From Metabacillus sp. B2-18 (GTDB lineage: Bacteria; Bacillota; Bacilli; Bacillales; Bacillaceae), in the NCBI RefSeq assembly GCF_021117275.1, contig NZ_CP088246.1, positions 124,001 through 188,000 on the forward strand: DNA of 64,000 bases, read 5' to 3'. The translations under genes and the position numbers were made by a program. The notes beneath the pieces were generated by a model. The model saw only the letters and a program-made list of their open reading frames with translations. It was not told the DNA's origin and searched no databases. Below, one piece after another: positions 1-8,069 of the stretch; position 1 is the stretch's first letter, and the number at the start of each line of letters is the position of its first letter.

Positions 1-468
1 TGAGACCATAGGTTCTTTACGCTTTCTTATCTACACAACGGCATCTCCTTTATTTCGTTCCACTCCTTTCGTGTGCACATTAACGTTTTGATGTTATAAG
101 ATTCGTTCCAACATAGATATCAACTCCTACGTGAATCAGTCATACTTCTAGTGTGATATTACTTTCAGCCTTTCTATTGTCCCTAGTTGATTCACAACTG
201 TCTCCATTAGGATTAATGTTTCTGTTAGTCAAGTAACACATACGCCAAGTGCTGATTCTCCTAAAATGATTCAGCACTTCCCCCATTAACTCTAGTTACC
301 ATTGGAACTATGAATTCTGGCTGTTCAGGAATTTATCGCTAAATAGGTTACCGAGTGTTACAGGCTTATCAGTCAGACCTCCCTGGGTAAGAGTACAATC
401 TTTCCCTCCATATATTGTAAATGTCAAGCTAACGATGTACAATTTTGATCGTTTAAGAATGTACAAAA

Positions 469-1239
469 TTAATCATCATCTTCTTTTTGTAAATGATCCT
501 TAATTCTATAAGAGGGACCAACAATATTGACAACTGTTGCGTGGTGTAATACACGATCTAATATTGCATTCGCTAATTTAGAATCCTGGAACACCGCATC
601 CCACTCTTTAAAGCTAATGTTTGTAGTTAAGATTGTACTTTTCTTTTCATATCTCAAATCAATTAGCTGAAAGAATAGTTTGGCATCTTCTTTGTCAATT
701 GGAAGGTAACCAATTTCATCAATAATTAGTAATTTATATTTCCCATAGTGCTTTAATCGAGACTCTAAGCGATTTTCTAGCTTTGCCTTTTTCAAGTTTA
801 AGATAAGTTCATTACATTTAATAAAATAGGTACTTGTTCGTTTTTTGGCTGCAGCGATTCCAATCGAAGTCGCTAAGTGAGTTTTGCCAACACCACTAGT
901 TCCCATGAAGATAATATTCTGTTTATCTTCGATAAAACGCAGAGAAAGAAAATCAAGAATTTGTTGTTTATTTATCGTTGGTTGAAAATCAAAGTTAAAC
1001 TCATTTATCTCTTTACGGTGGGGAAAAGCCCCCACCTTAACCATTGAATTTATCATTGTTTTCTCACGAACATCTATTTCATAGTTCGTTAATTTCATCA
1101 ATGTGTCAACGAGAGATAATTCATTCTTGGTACTAAAATCAATGGTATCGTTAAGATGAGTAATCATCTGTTTTAAGTTTAAATATTCTAAATTACTTAC
1201 TAATTGTTGATAACTACTATTCAATTTTATACACCTCAT
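469..1239 (-). CDS. istB: IS21-family helper ATPase IstB
   Basis: AAA+ ATPase that works with the IstA transposase in target capture. A Walker A motif (GTSGVGKT) lies near residue 113 and a Walker B (LLIIDEIGYLP) near residue 170, followed by the family's ITTNISFKEW segment. Length (about 250 aa) is normal. The ORF opens at an ATG at 1239 inside the istA end. A TTG at 1224 is better placed behind GAGGTG, so the true start may be five codons in. It overlaps istA by 7-23 nt, as expected for translational coupling. Confidence 0.92.
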   Translation of the reverse strand: MRCIKLNSSYQQLVSNLEYLNLKQMITHLNDTIDFSTKNELSLVDTLMKLTNYEIDVREKTMINSMVKVGAFPHRKEINEFNFDFQPTINKQQILDFLSLRFIEDKQNIIFMGTSGVGKTHLATSIGIAAAKKRTSTYFIKCNELILNLKKAKLENRLESRLKHYGKYKLLIIDEIGYLPIDKEDAKLFFQLIDLRYEKKSTILTTNISFKEWDAVFQDSKLANAILDRVLHHATVVNIVGPSYRIKDHLQKEDDD

Positions 1240-2515
1240 CCATTGCCAGTAGATTCTTTTTAGCTAGCTCATCAATATCAGGATAGTCTGGCATTCCCCG
1301 TGACAATACGTCTGTATAATGTTCTTCCTTATAATTCAACACCTTATTACTGATTCGATGTTGAGCGATCAAATCCGTGTTATAATATACATGTATGTGA
1401 TCGTCATAGACTTGTAAACCAACGGTTTTCCCTTTGTATTCAGCTGGTACTGAATACTGGTTTGATTTGTACGTAATCATGCTCGCAGGGTTAACCTTTA
1501 CAAGCTTGTGTTTGATCTTATAAGAGTCTCTTATTTCTTTCCTTGGTAGGGGGAGTAAGTGACTCTTTTCTTGTTTTAAAGCAAGTATTGGAATCTTTCT
1601 ATTTCCTTGATTAAAACTTTGATTATGGCGTTCACAAAGCTTTTGTACAAATTGGTGAAGTCCTTCGTAAGTGAATTTCCCCTGATAAGCATGAATCTCA
1701 TCTAAGAGCTTCATAATACTCTCTACTTTCCCTTTTGTCCTTGGCCTTCCTGCAATACAAGGTTTGATTTCAAATCCACTATCACTGGCAAACTGTTCAA
1801 ATCGTTCATTAACCACTCCTTTTGAATACTCTGTTCTATGTTCATCCATTACTGTTTTCATATTGTCCGTTAAAATGATCTTTGGTACTCCACCAATTGC
1901 TTCAAAGCACTCCATTAAAAAGGACATTAATATACTTTGTGATTTGGATATGGTTAAACCATAAGACTTAAACCTTGAATTTCCTAACACCAACACTCCT
2001 ACATTAACGTGTATAATCTCCCCATCACACGTTATGTATTTTATGTTCTCCTTCCAGTCGAATTGAGCCTGTTCCCCCGGAGGGGTTTCATAACGAACAA
2101 CAGATTGTGCAGCTTGAGTTCTTTTACCATCGGTAAAATATGCTTGGAACTCAGGTTTGTTTGATATGTATCGTCGGAAAGATGACTGGGAACAGTTCAA
2201 ACTATGGTTATCCTTTAAGTACTCCCAAAGAACTCTCTTGTAGTAAAAAGTTTGTATTGAATCCTTTGAGAGTAAGTCTGATATAACTTCATATAACTCA
2301 TCTATTCTAGATTTTCTATTACGGGTTTTACTTGGCCCCTTTCCATTTAAATATCGATCCACAGTCCTCCGATCTACTCCCAATTCTCGCCCTATCTTAC
2401 TTTTATTTATTTTCATGTTTAAGCTCTCCATTAGAAATTTTAACTTTGGTAAATCTTCTAGACTTTTTACTTCTATCTCTGTCGTTAAATCTAGCTGTAC
2501 ATGCATTCTCTCCAC
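1217..2515 (-). CDS. istA: IS21-family transposase IstA
   Basis: DDE transposase of 432 aa. An N-terminal helix-turn-helix (about residues 35-58, IGRELGVDRRTVDRYL) is followed by an rve integrase core with D153 (FDWKE), D217 (LTDNMK) and E265 (KGKVES). The ORF opens at GTG 2515, but an ATG three codons in (2506) is better spaced from the GAGGTGG ribosome site. It is co-transcribed with istB, which overlaps its end. The gene shows no damage. Confidence 0.93.
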   Translation of the reverse strand: MERMHVQLDLTTEIEVKSLEDLPKLKFLMESLNMKINKSKIGRELGVDRRTVDRYLNGKGPSKTRNRKSRIDELYEVISDLLSKDSIQTFYYKRVLWEYLKDNHSLNCSQSSFRRYISNKPEFQAYFTDGKRTQAAQSVVRYETPPGEQAQFDWKENIKYITCDGEIIHVNVGVLVLGNSRFKSYGLTISKSQSILMSFLMECFEAIGGVPKIILTDNMKTVMDEHRTEYSKGVVNERFEQFASDSGFEIKPCIAGRPRTKGKVESIMKLLDEIHAYQGKFTYEGLHQFVQKLCERHNQSFNQGNRKIPILALKQEKSHLLPLPRKEIRDSYKIKHKLVKVNPASMITYKSNQYSVPAEYKGKTVGLQVYDDHIHVYYNTDLIAQHRISNKVLNYKEEHYTDVLSRGMPDYPDIDELAKKNLLAMDEVYKIE

Positions 2516-2826
2516 CTCAAACTAAGTATGCATGTACATCACAAAACTGTACATTTTTATGTAATCATCTTTGTTCATTATTAAATTAGCATTTATACAT
2601 ATATCTGCATCATATAATTGAAACCACCTTCAGAAAAAAGCACTTCGTTTTGTGTTGCAAAATCGTCCAACCGTACAAGCCTCTTATGAAGTTCGTGTTC
2701 CTCAGACTGTAGATTTGTCGCTTACTTCCTTTAAATCTCACGTTGCCATGGACACCTTGTGTTAAGCTAACTGCTACTTCTGCCTTCACAGTTCGGGAAT
2801 TACACCCTCTCACATGCCAGGCGCAC

Positions 2827-3345
2827 AATAAAACATACAGAGAACAAAGGTAAGAGAATGTAAAATATATAAGTTCTAGATTGGTTAAAGTTAAACAATA
2901 TACTACAAAAAGTAAGAAGGATTATGAAAAACAGCGATGTCATCTTCTTTTGTAGCTAATCGTTGAAATTTTGCCAAGTTTCTGTCACTCCACCAAAACT
3001 TCTAACCTCAATTTTCTTCTCATTCTTTTTATTGTTTCGTATACTATCAATTTATTTCATCTTCGAGAAAGTTCTTCAAGAACATATCAACTACATCTCT
3101 GTCGCAATATTCGCAGTGTTTCGCACTGTTTGGCACCGTTTTTCACTATTCATTGACTTGTTCTGATATTAGTAAAACAATTTATAAGCTTTATTATGCT
3201 TAGCTCTGATGAATTGTACGATGTTTTTGAGAGCAAAAACATTATTAAATTAACAAATATAAAAGACCAAATCGCTAAGTGATCTGGTCTTTAAATTGAT
3301 ATGCAATTATTCCTATTATTTCTCCACAAAAAAATGGATGGTAAT
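2827..3345. other. Intergenic region left of tubY
   Basis: About 500 bp with no convincing gene. Short plus-strand ORFs at 2963-3166 lack ribosome sites and recognisable content. Its left edge is the 5' exon of the group II intron and its right edge holds the tubY terminator (3261-3292). Nothing else identified. Confidence 0.5.
3261..3292 (-). terminator. Terminator after tubY
   Basis: Inverted repeat AAAGACCA / TGGTCTTT with an extra ATC/GAT pairing in the loop. On the minus strand it is followed by a T-rich run, 54 bp after the tubY-like stop codon. Confidence 0.7.
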
Positions 3346-4332
3346 TTAATTATCAAAATCTTTAGTGAGTTTTATTAAGAATTCCTCGGTCTTATTTTTA
3401 ACAAACTCAGACCTATTTCCAAAAATTTTAGAAAATGCTCCTTGTTTATCCCATTCTTCTTCAGCCATTTGCTTTGCCCTAGACTGAATTCTATTCTTAT
3501 TTACAAAATCATTAAACTTATTATCATTTTCTTCAAGTTTCTTTACTAATGTTTCATCAATTTCAGACTTTATGGTTTTGTTTTGCTGTTCTAATTTTGA
3601 CTCTAATTCACTAATAAGTTGATCTTTAACTAATAAATTATCTTTATATTTCTCTTCTAATTCTTGTTGATAGGTTTCTCGATTTTTCTTTTCTTCGTTA
3701 ATCTGTCTATTTAATTCCTCGATAGTTTCAGACTGCTCTTCTACCTTTTTTAAGAAATCTCCAGATTCTAAAAGCTTTTGGTTACTTTGCAGAAGGTTTG
3801 ATATGTCCTCCTTTAACCTAGGCCTACCATCCTCTCCCCTTTCCATAAAAATGGACATTAGCATATTTGTCATTTGCATATATTGGCGGAGCTCTTGATT
3901 TTGATCTAAGGATGGTGCATAACTATTTGACATATTATTGTTTACAGGTGTTCCAATAATACCTACAGCCGATTGTAACCCTGTCATTTTTAGTTCATCT
4001 TTTAGTAACCAAACCATCTTTAACTTCACTATAGAAAGATAGTTTAGTCTTATATATCTCGATTGTGGAGCTTCATCTGGAAGTACATAGTCTTCTAGGT
4101 TATCTATGTAATGTTTTAAAGTGCTAGCAGCTATTCGTTTATTGGAGTCTAAAATCGCTCCTGCTTCCGCGATACTATACCATCGATGTAAGTCTTCTTG
4201 GAGTGCAGCGATAAATTTATTTTCAAACATTTCTTTTTTTAATGTTGGTCGATCTTTTATTTGTGTATAAAGAGGATCGTATTTTAGTTCATCTTCTAAT
4301 CTTGGGACTAAATCATTTTCATCATATAACAT
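3346..4332 (-). CDS. tubY: TubY-like regulator: MerR-like HTH plus long coiled coil
   Basis: 328 aa. Residues about 48-110 form a MerR-like winged-helix region (a YSIAEAGAIL helix, then STLKHYI). A Gln/Met-rich linker follows, then a strongly charged heptad-like coiled coil at about 195-275, and a C-terminal segment rich in basic and aromatic residues. This is the architecture of TubY, the accessory DNA-binding regulator of TubZRC partition loci on large Bacillus plasmids. The gene lies about 720 bp downstream of tubZ on the same strand and has its own AGGAGGT-type site just upstream of 4332. I infer it modulates tubRZ expression or the centromere complex. RacA-like coiled-coil proteins are the alternative. 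Confidence 0.65.
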   Translation of the reverse strand: MLYDENDLVPRLEDELKYDPLYTQIKDRPTLKKEMFENKFIAALQEDLHRWYSIAEAGAILDSNKRIAASTLKHYIDNLEDYVLPDEAPQSRYIRLNYLSIVKLKMVWLLKDELKMTGLQSAVGIIGTPVNNNMSNSYAPSLDQNQELRQYMQMTNMLMSIFMERGEDGRPRLKEDISNLLQSNQKLLESGDFLKKVEEQSETIEELNRQINEEKKNRETYQQELEEKYKDNLLVKDQLISELESKLEQQNKTIKSEIDETLVKKLEENDNKFNDFVNKNRIQSRAKQMAEEEWDKQGAFSKIFGNRSEFVKNKTEEFLIKLTKDFDN

Positions 4333-4652
4333 GTTCTTGAACCTCCTTTCAGTCTTGCTAAGTGGCTTTTCTAATTAAAATAATAAGATACGATTCGATT
4401 CGAAAAGAAACGAAGGTGGAATATGTGAATATACTAGTTATTATAGCAAATACTGCGATAAATAAAAATGAAAATAGTTTAAATGTCGATACGAAATTTA
4501 TTTTAGTTTAACTTCGTATAATTTCGTATAACTTAGTAGTGAGTGGTGCTTCTACTTTTCACGTAACTAGATGAACGAAAATTAAAGAAAAAATTCGTAT
4601 AGCGTTCGAAAGTGTACGAAAAAAATCGTAACTCGTTTTGGAGGTGATTGAG

Positions 4653-4724
4653 TTGTGGTATATCCAAGTTTTTGTGTTAATAGTGAGTTTGGGAATGTAT
4701 AGGGGGCTCCTAAAAAAGAAGTAG
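4653..4724 (+). CDS. Possible 23-aa membrane peptide
   Basis: A TTG start follows an excellent GGAGGTGAT site (4640-4648, 8 nt from GGAGG to the start). The product would have one hydrophobic stretch (WYIQVFVLIVSLGMY) ending in a lysine triplet, like small type I toxins or membrane regulators. TTCGTA repeats lie just upstream. I recognise no family. It could be chance. Confidence 0.3.
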   Translation: MWYIQVFVLIVSLGMYRGLLKKK

Positions 4725-4958
4725 TGTATAAAGTATTGGAATAAGTTTGTATCACACAGTAAAAGTAATAAAAAACAGAAATTCTTAAACTTAAGAAAGG
4801 GAGGCGCTCTTTAAAAAATATTGTGATGATTTCAATAACAACTGATAACCTATGATGAAAATTCAACTCGCACTGATAAACAGATACAGATATTGATTAG
4901 TTTTGCAAGTTCTCTAATAAGTCATTGCACAATTTTGGACCTTTAGCTAAAAAATAAG

Positions 4959-4993
4959 TAGAGGTGGAGTCTTTAATAACTCCACCTCTATAT
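4959..4993 (-). terminator. Terminator after tubZ
   Basis: Perfect 11-bp inverted repeat (AGAGGTGGAGT / ACTCCACCTCT) followed on the minus strand by ACTTATTTTTT. It sits 60 bp past the tubZ stop. Confidence 0.85.
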
Positions 4994-5055
4994 GCTGTGC
5001 TGTGTTTATTTAATTGTTCTCATATGAACCCTTTGTTTAAAGGTGTTTTATATTA

Positions 5056-6510
5056 TTAATCATCCAAATCATCAAAATTAAGGTTATCTATATCTACTTC
5101 ATAATTATTCTTGTTTTCATTTTGATCTTTTTCTTTGGTAGAAGCTACTTCTTCAAGTCCAAATTCAGCAAGGTCAATATTGAAATCATCATCGTCATCT
5201 TCATCATTAATTGATTCGATAGAAGCAGATTGGTAAATAACAGCTTTTTGTCGCTCCTGAAATTCTTCGTATTCTTTTACTAATCCTTTAGCAAGACGGG
5301 CAGGGAGACCGTCTGTTTTATAGAATGTATACACTGTAGCAGAGTGATCATTTTTTTCTTCTAAGTAACCAGTGAAAACAGTTCCACTCAAAGAAAAGGT
5401 ATTCTTTTCTGTTATCTCAACACGGGCATCATCAATGAATGATGATCCTAAAGATTTTTTTTCATCTAATACTGCTAACAAACCTATATGATGAACTTTT
5501 GCTGCTACCATATCACCGTTTTCGAGTACGTTAGTTAATTCTATAGGTTGATGAAAACAGCTTCCTTCCATTGAATCTAACAACATTTCTTTAACATCAT
5601 GACCATTATTTATGTTAGTTATAGGTTTAGTTAATTTATTGATTACTAATGAACCAGTGTTTTCTAAAATAATTCTTCTGAAATCTTGAGAGTCAAAGGT
5701 TACGCTAGTTCCACCACCGGTAGTCGCTGTATTTAATTCGTGGAATACTTCGCTAAAGCGTTTGTTAGCATAATCACGATAATTCTCAACATTTCCACGT
5801 TCGTTTTCAGGTAATTTTTTAAACTCATCATAAAAGTGTTGATTATCCGCAAATTTAATAAATGCAATCCCTTTAGTTTTATCTTGACCGATTTTCCAAA
5901 TCCGTTGGGCAAAGTCATTAACTTGTCTCAACGCATCGGGACCGTCAGCTCGAAGGGGGAGAGTAACAACTACTCCAACTTTAATAAACTTTTCCTCAGC
6001 TTTTTTTACTGCAATCTTCATGTATTTTTTGAGGTTTTCCTTAAATTCTTTAGGTTCAATTTCACTTTGTAGTTTAACCAGTTCTTTTTTTATTAAAGGT
6101 TTATTGTTAAAATCATAAAATTCTTCTAAAGCCTTAACGATTGTTGAAGTACCTGTACCGCCACCAAGTCCAGCGAAAAATAACACTAGATCATCTGTAG
6201 GTCTTACACGCTCTTGAATAAAACCTTTCAATCGATTTTTCACGTCTTCATTTTCTTCTAAAATGGAGATAGCCTTTTGAGGGTTTTTTCCTAGACCACC
6301 TAAGTTTAGTGATACACGATTTGATTCTGTTATGTATTTCAGACCTTTTAAATCACCATCATTACTATTTAAAGCTAAGCAGTTATATACACTGTTTCCA
6401 TTTTCGTTTTTTATTGAAGCGAATTCGTCAGCTATTCTAGAGCCAGCTTGTCCAAATCCTACTACCGTCATGTTTATAGCAGGGGTATTTTTTGTGAATG
6501 TTTTAGCCAT
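5056..6510 (-). CDS. tubZ: TubZ, tubulin/FtsZ-like GTPase of type III plasmid partition
   Basis: 484 aa, a normal TubZ length. The N-terminal glycine-rich segment (VVGFGQAGSRIADEF, about 17-31) starts the GTPase fold. The tubulin signature AGLGGGTGTST lies at about 113-123. The C-terminus is an acidic tail (DEDDDDDF and onward) as in other TubZ proteins. TubZ forms treadmilling filaments that pull TubR-bound plasmid centromeres; homologues on pXO1 were first named RepX because the locus is also needed for replication. The start overlaps the tubR stop by 8 nt, so the two are translationally coupled. A terminator lies 60 bp downstream. Confidence 0.93.
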   Translation of the reverse strand: MAKTFTKNTPAINMTVVGFGQAGSRIADEFASIKNENGNSVYNCLALNSNDGDLKGLKYITESNRVSLNLGGLGKNPQKAISILEENEDVKNRLKGFIQERVRPTDDLVLFFAGLGGGTGTSTIVKALEEFYDFNNKPLIKKELVKLQSEIEPKEFKENLKKYMKIAVKKAEEKFIKVGVVVTLPLRADGPDALRQVNDFAQRIWKIGQDKTKGIAFIKFADNQHFYDEFKKLPENERGNVENYRDYANKRFSEVFHELNTATTGGGTSVTFDSQDFRRIILENTGSLVINKLTKPITNINNGHDVKEMLLDSMEGSCFHQPIELTNVLENGDMVAAKVHHIGLLAVLDEKKSLGSSFIDDARVEITEKNTFSLSGTVFTGYLEEKNDHSATVYTFYKTDGLPARLAKGLVKEYEEFQERQKAVIYQSASIESINDEDDDDDFNIDLAEFGLEEVASTKEKDQNENKNNYEVDIDNLNFDDLDD

Positions 6511-6940
6511 TGCTTATTTCAACTCCCTTTTTGTATTTATTTCTTTTAACTATCGCTTCTGTAATTTGCCAGCCACGACTTGTCATGAAGAGAAATTTAT
6601 AAGGTTTTACCTCTTCATAGTAGAGTAGTGACATATCTAAGAGTTTATCTACAATTCTCTCTGCTGCTTTCCGATCTATATTTGTGGTAACTGGTTTATA
6701 TATAAAAGATTTCCCTTTTGTTACTCTTTCTTTTCTCTCCACTTGTACGTTTGACACTATGTCATTGACTGTAACTCCATGAATTCTATCAACTGAGTCT
6801 TTCTGAGATTTAAGTGTACGACCTATGTGGATGAAGACTTTTCTGCTCACGGTATCACTTTCGATAATATCCGTAAACATTTCTATTAAATCAATGGGGA
6901 ATATTGCATTTTGATGCTTTCTATATTGATCCTGGTTCAT
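6503..6940 (-). CDS. tubR: TubR, centromere-binding winged-helix adaptor
   Basis: 145 aa, somewhat longer than the roughly 105-aa pBtoxis TubR. The middle and end have the helix-rich winged-helix pattern (DRKAAERIVDKLLDM, then LLYYEEVKPYKFLFMTSRGW as the wing). It is recognised mainly by position: directly upstream of and overlapping tubZ. TubR binds tubC repeats, represses its own operon and links DNA to TubZ filaments. A TCACCTCCTG box (ribosome site AGGAGGTGA on the minus strand) precedes the start. The GTGTCT-repeat region immediately upstream is the likely target. Confidence 0.8.
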   Translation of the reverse strand: MNQDQYRKHQNAIFPIDLIEMFTDIIESDTVSRKVFIHIGRTLKSQKDSVDRIHGVTVNDIVSNVQVERKERVTKGKSFIYKPVTTNIDRKAAERIVDKLLDMSLLYYEEVKPYKFLFMTSRGWQITEAIVKRNKYKKGVEISNG

Positions 6941-6960
6941 GCAATCTAGTCACCTCCTGT

Positions 6961-7342
6961 ATATTCATAGTTTACTATATATTACCTTAATGTAGTGTCT
7001 GTATCAAGACTGTATAATAAGATACTATTTAAGTGAGGAGGAATGTCAGTGCTTTTTAACCGTTGATATATATACGTTTGTTTATGGTGTCTATAATAAG
7101 AGGTTATTTTATTTATTTGTTTTATTATCTATTTATATTTTCGTAATTTGATGTATTTAAAAGAGGAAAACTCTAGTTTTTAGTTTATTTTTAGTAAAAA
7201 TGTATTGAGATTCATCTGAAAATCACGTTTTTAAAATTATATAGTGTCTGTATGTAGATACTATAAAAAACCTTTATAAAATAGTACTTCTGTCTATTAA
7301 AATGAAATTTAATGATATAGAAGTGTCTTATAATAGACACTT
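6961..7342. repeat. Candidate centromere tubC: GTGTCT repeats
   Basis: The AT-rich region upstream of tubR has repeats around GTGTCT: TAGTGTCTGTAT at 6993-7004 and again at 7242-7253, TGGTGTCTATA at 7085-7095, and a perfect dyad AAGTGTCT-N6-AGACACTT at 7321-7342. Less perfect relatives (CTGTCTATTAA at 7290, GGACACC near 7348) also occur. Direct repeats just upstream of tubR are how tubC centromeres are built. TubR binding here is inferred. Confidence 0.55.
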
Positions 7343-7460
7343 CTATAGGACACCAAAGCAATTTTCTGTATATAAACTAATAATTCTTTACATACCAAAA
7401 CATTCGCATTCTTTCGACGTGTTTCTTTTTGAACTAGTCTTTAAACAATCGTTGTTGGAT

Positions 7461-7492
7461 ACCGCATCCTTAATGATTAGAATGCGGTTTTT
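7461..7492 (+). terminator. Rho-independent terminator
   Basis: Stem ACCGCAT / ATGCGGT with a 14-nt spacer, followed by TTTTTG. It has no obvious gene before it and may end a transcript (possibly antisense or non-coding) from the tubC region. Confidence 0.6.
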
Positions 7493-7990
7493 GTGAATCA
7501 AGCTATGAATAATTGAATTCGCAGAATTAAAACAGAATATGAAACAGAATATGAAACATATAATTGTTACTTTATGAAGTAAGTAATGAATACTAGCTAT
7601 GAATTACTTATATGAATCAGCTTACTAACTATAAGTATTAGCCCATTCATAAGCTGTAATTAATTTCATATTAAATTTCATAACCTGCATAATTGTAATT
7701 TTCATAATGTAAAATTCTTAATTAACAAGAGTTTTGAGTGCTTTTTCGCATTTGTTGGTATCATTTCGTATTGAATAGATTTTATTTAGCGGAAACCGGA
7801 GGTAACTATGTAACCCCGCTTAGAGCATTTCGTTGGCTCTTAATATCCAAACTTTGTTGAACTCATTGTAGTCTACTACTCTTGACGAAATTTTTCGTAG
7901 CATTTCGTAGTACGTCGTATTGCTTAGCGAGGAGTCTATTGACATCATATATTTATATCGTTTAACGTATAGCGTATAGCTAAATAATAT
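7493..7990. other. AT-rich non-coding region with short repeats; possible origin
   Basis: About 500 bp without a credible gene. It holds two tandem copies of AAACAGAATATG (7530-7555), an inverted repeat TAAGTAAT / ATTACTTA (7580-7610), a ribosome site followed by a start-stop pair (GGAGGT then ATG-TAA at 7808-7813) and a cluster of TTCGTA motifs (7762-7770, 7884-7922). The AT-richness and repeats next to tubRZ fit a replication origin, but no DnaA box cluster was recognised. Confidence 0.4.
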
Positions 7991-8052
7991 AGGCGGAAGA
8001 CGCAATGATTTGTTCTCGTATAGTTTCGAGGATTCTTCGTTGCGTCTTTTTT
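7991..8052 (+). promoter_or_regulatory. Hairpin leader, copy 1 (AGGCGGAAGACGCA type)
   Basis: AGGCGGAAGACGCAA is followed by an inner stem CTCG/CGAG, then TTGCGTC and a T run. The outer stem GACGCAA/TTGCGTC plus T6 makes an intrinsic terminator 17 bp before the ATG at 8070, with the ribosome site GGGAGGAAG just after it. The same outer stem with a different inner stem recurs at 12387 and 24535. This points to a transcription attenuator in the 5' leader of the transfer operon. A TTGACA lies upstream at 7939, without a clear -10 at standard spacing. Confidence 0.65.
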
Positions 8053-8069
8053 ATTAGGGAGGAAGTTAT

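Larger units (their letters stand above)
416..2599 (-). mobile_element. IS21-family insertion sequence, complete
   Basis: The element is 2184 bp and carries istA and istB. Both ends start TGTA when read inwards (416 on the plus strand, 2599 on the minus strand), with related AT-rich end sequences and internal repeats around TGTACA near each end. It is flanked by the direct repeat TATAT at 411-415 and 2600-2604, a 5-bp target duplication within the 4-8 bp range of this family. Both ORFs are intact, so the copy may be active. The target is a group II intron. Confidence 0.88.
1..2826 (-). mobile_element. Group II intron, 5' part, split by an IS21 element
   Basis: Read on the minus strand, the intron starts at 2826 with GTGCGCCTGG, matching the GTGYG 5' end of bacterial group II introns. 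It continues to about 2600 and, after a 2.2-kb insertion, from 415 to the window edge. Removing the insertion and one TATAT copy joins the two halves into one continuous sequence of the kind found in domain I. No reverse-transcriptase ORF is visible; that part would lie left of position 1. The 5' exon is AT-rich non-coding DNA at 2827 and beyond. The call rests on the 5' end and general resemblance, not on a folded structure. Confidence 0.65.
4333..5055. other. Intergenic region with clustered TTCGTA motifs
   Basis: About 720 bp between tubZ and the TubY-like gene. Its left half holds repeated TTCGTA/TACGAA motifs (4391-4420, 4484-4492, tandem TTCGTATAATTTCGTATAA at 4513-4531, 4594-4630). The right end carries the tubZ terminator. 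A small candidate ORF at 4653-4724 is listed separately. Confidence 0.5.

Noticed and set aside
2963..3166. Plus-strand ORF of 67 codons
   Set aside because: No ribosome site, phenylalanine-rich composition typical of AT-rich non-coding DNA, and an overlapping ORF in another frame.
4582..4866. Minus-strand ORF of 94 codons
   Set aside because: No ribosome site, low-complexity Phe/Tyr-rich content, and it covers the TTCGTA repeat region.
7808..7813. Start-stop pair ATG-TAA after GGAGGT
   Set aside because: Could be a regulatory minimal ORF, but a single occurrence is easily chance; only noted in the region entry.
7820..8005. Minus-strand ORF of 61 codons before the transfer operon
   Set aside because: It runs through the repeat-rich leader region and hairpin copy 1 and has no ribosome site.
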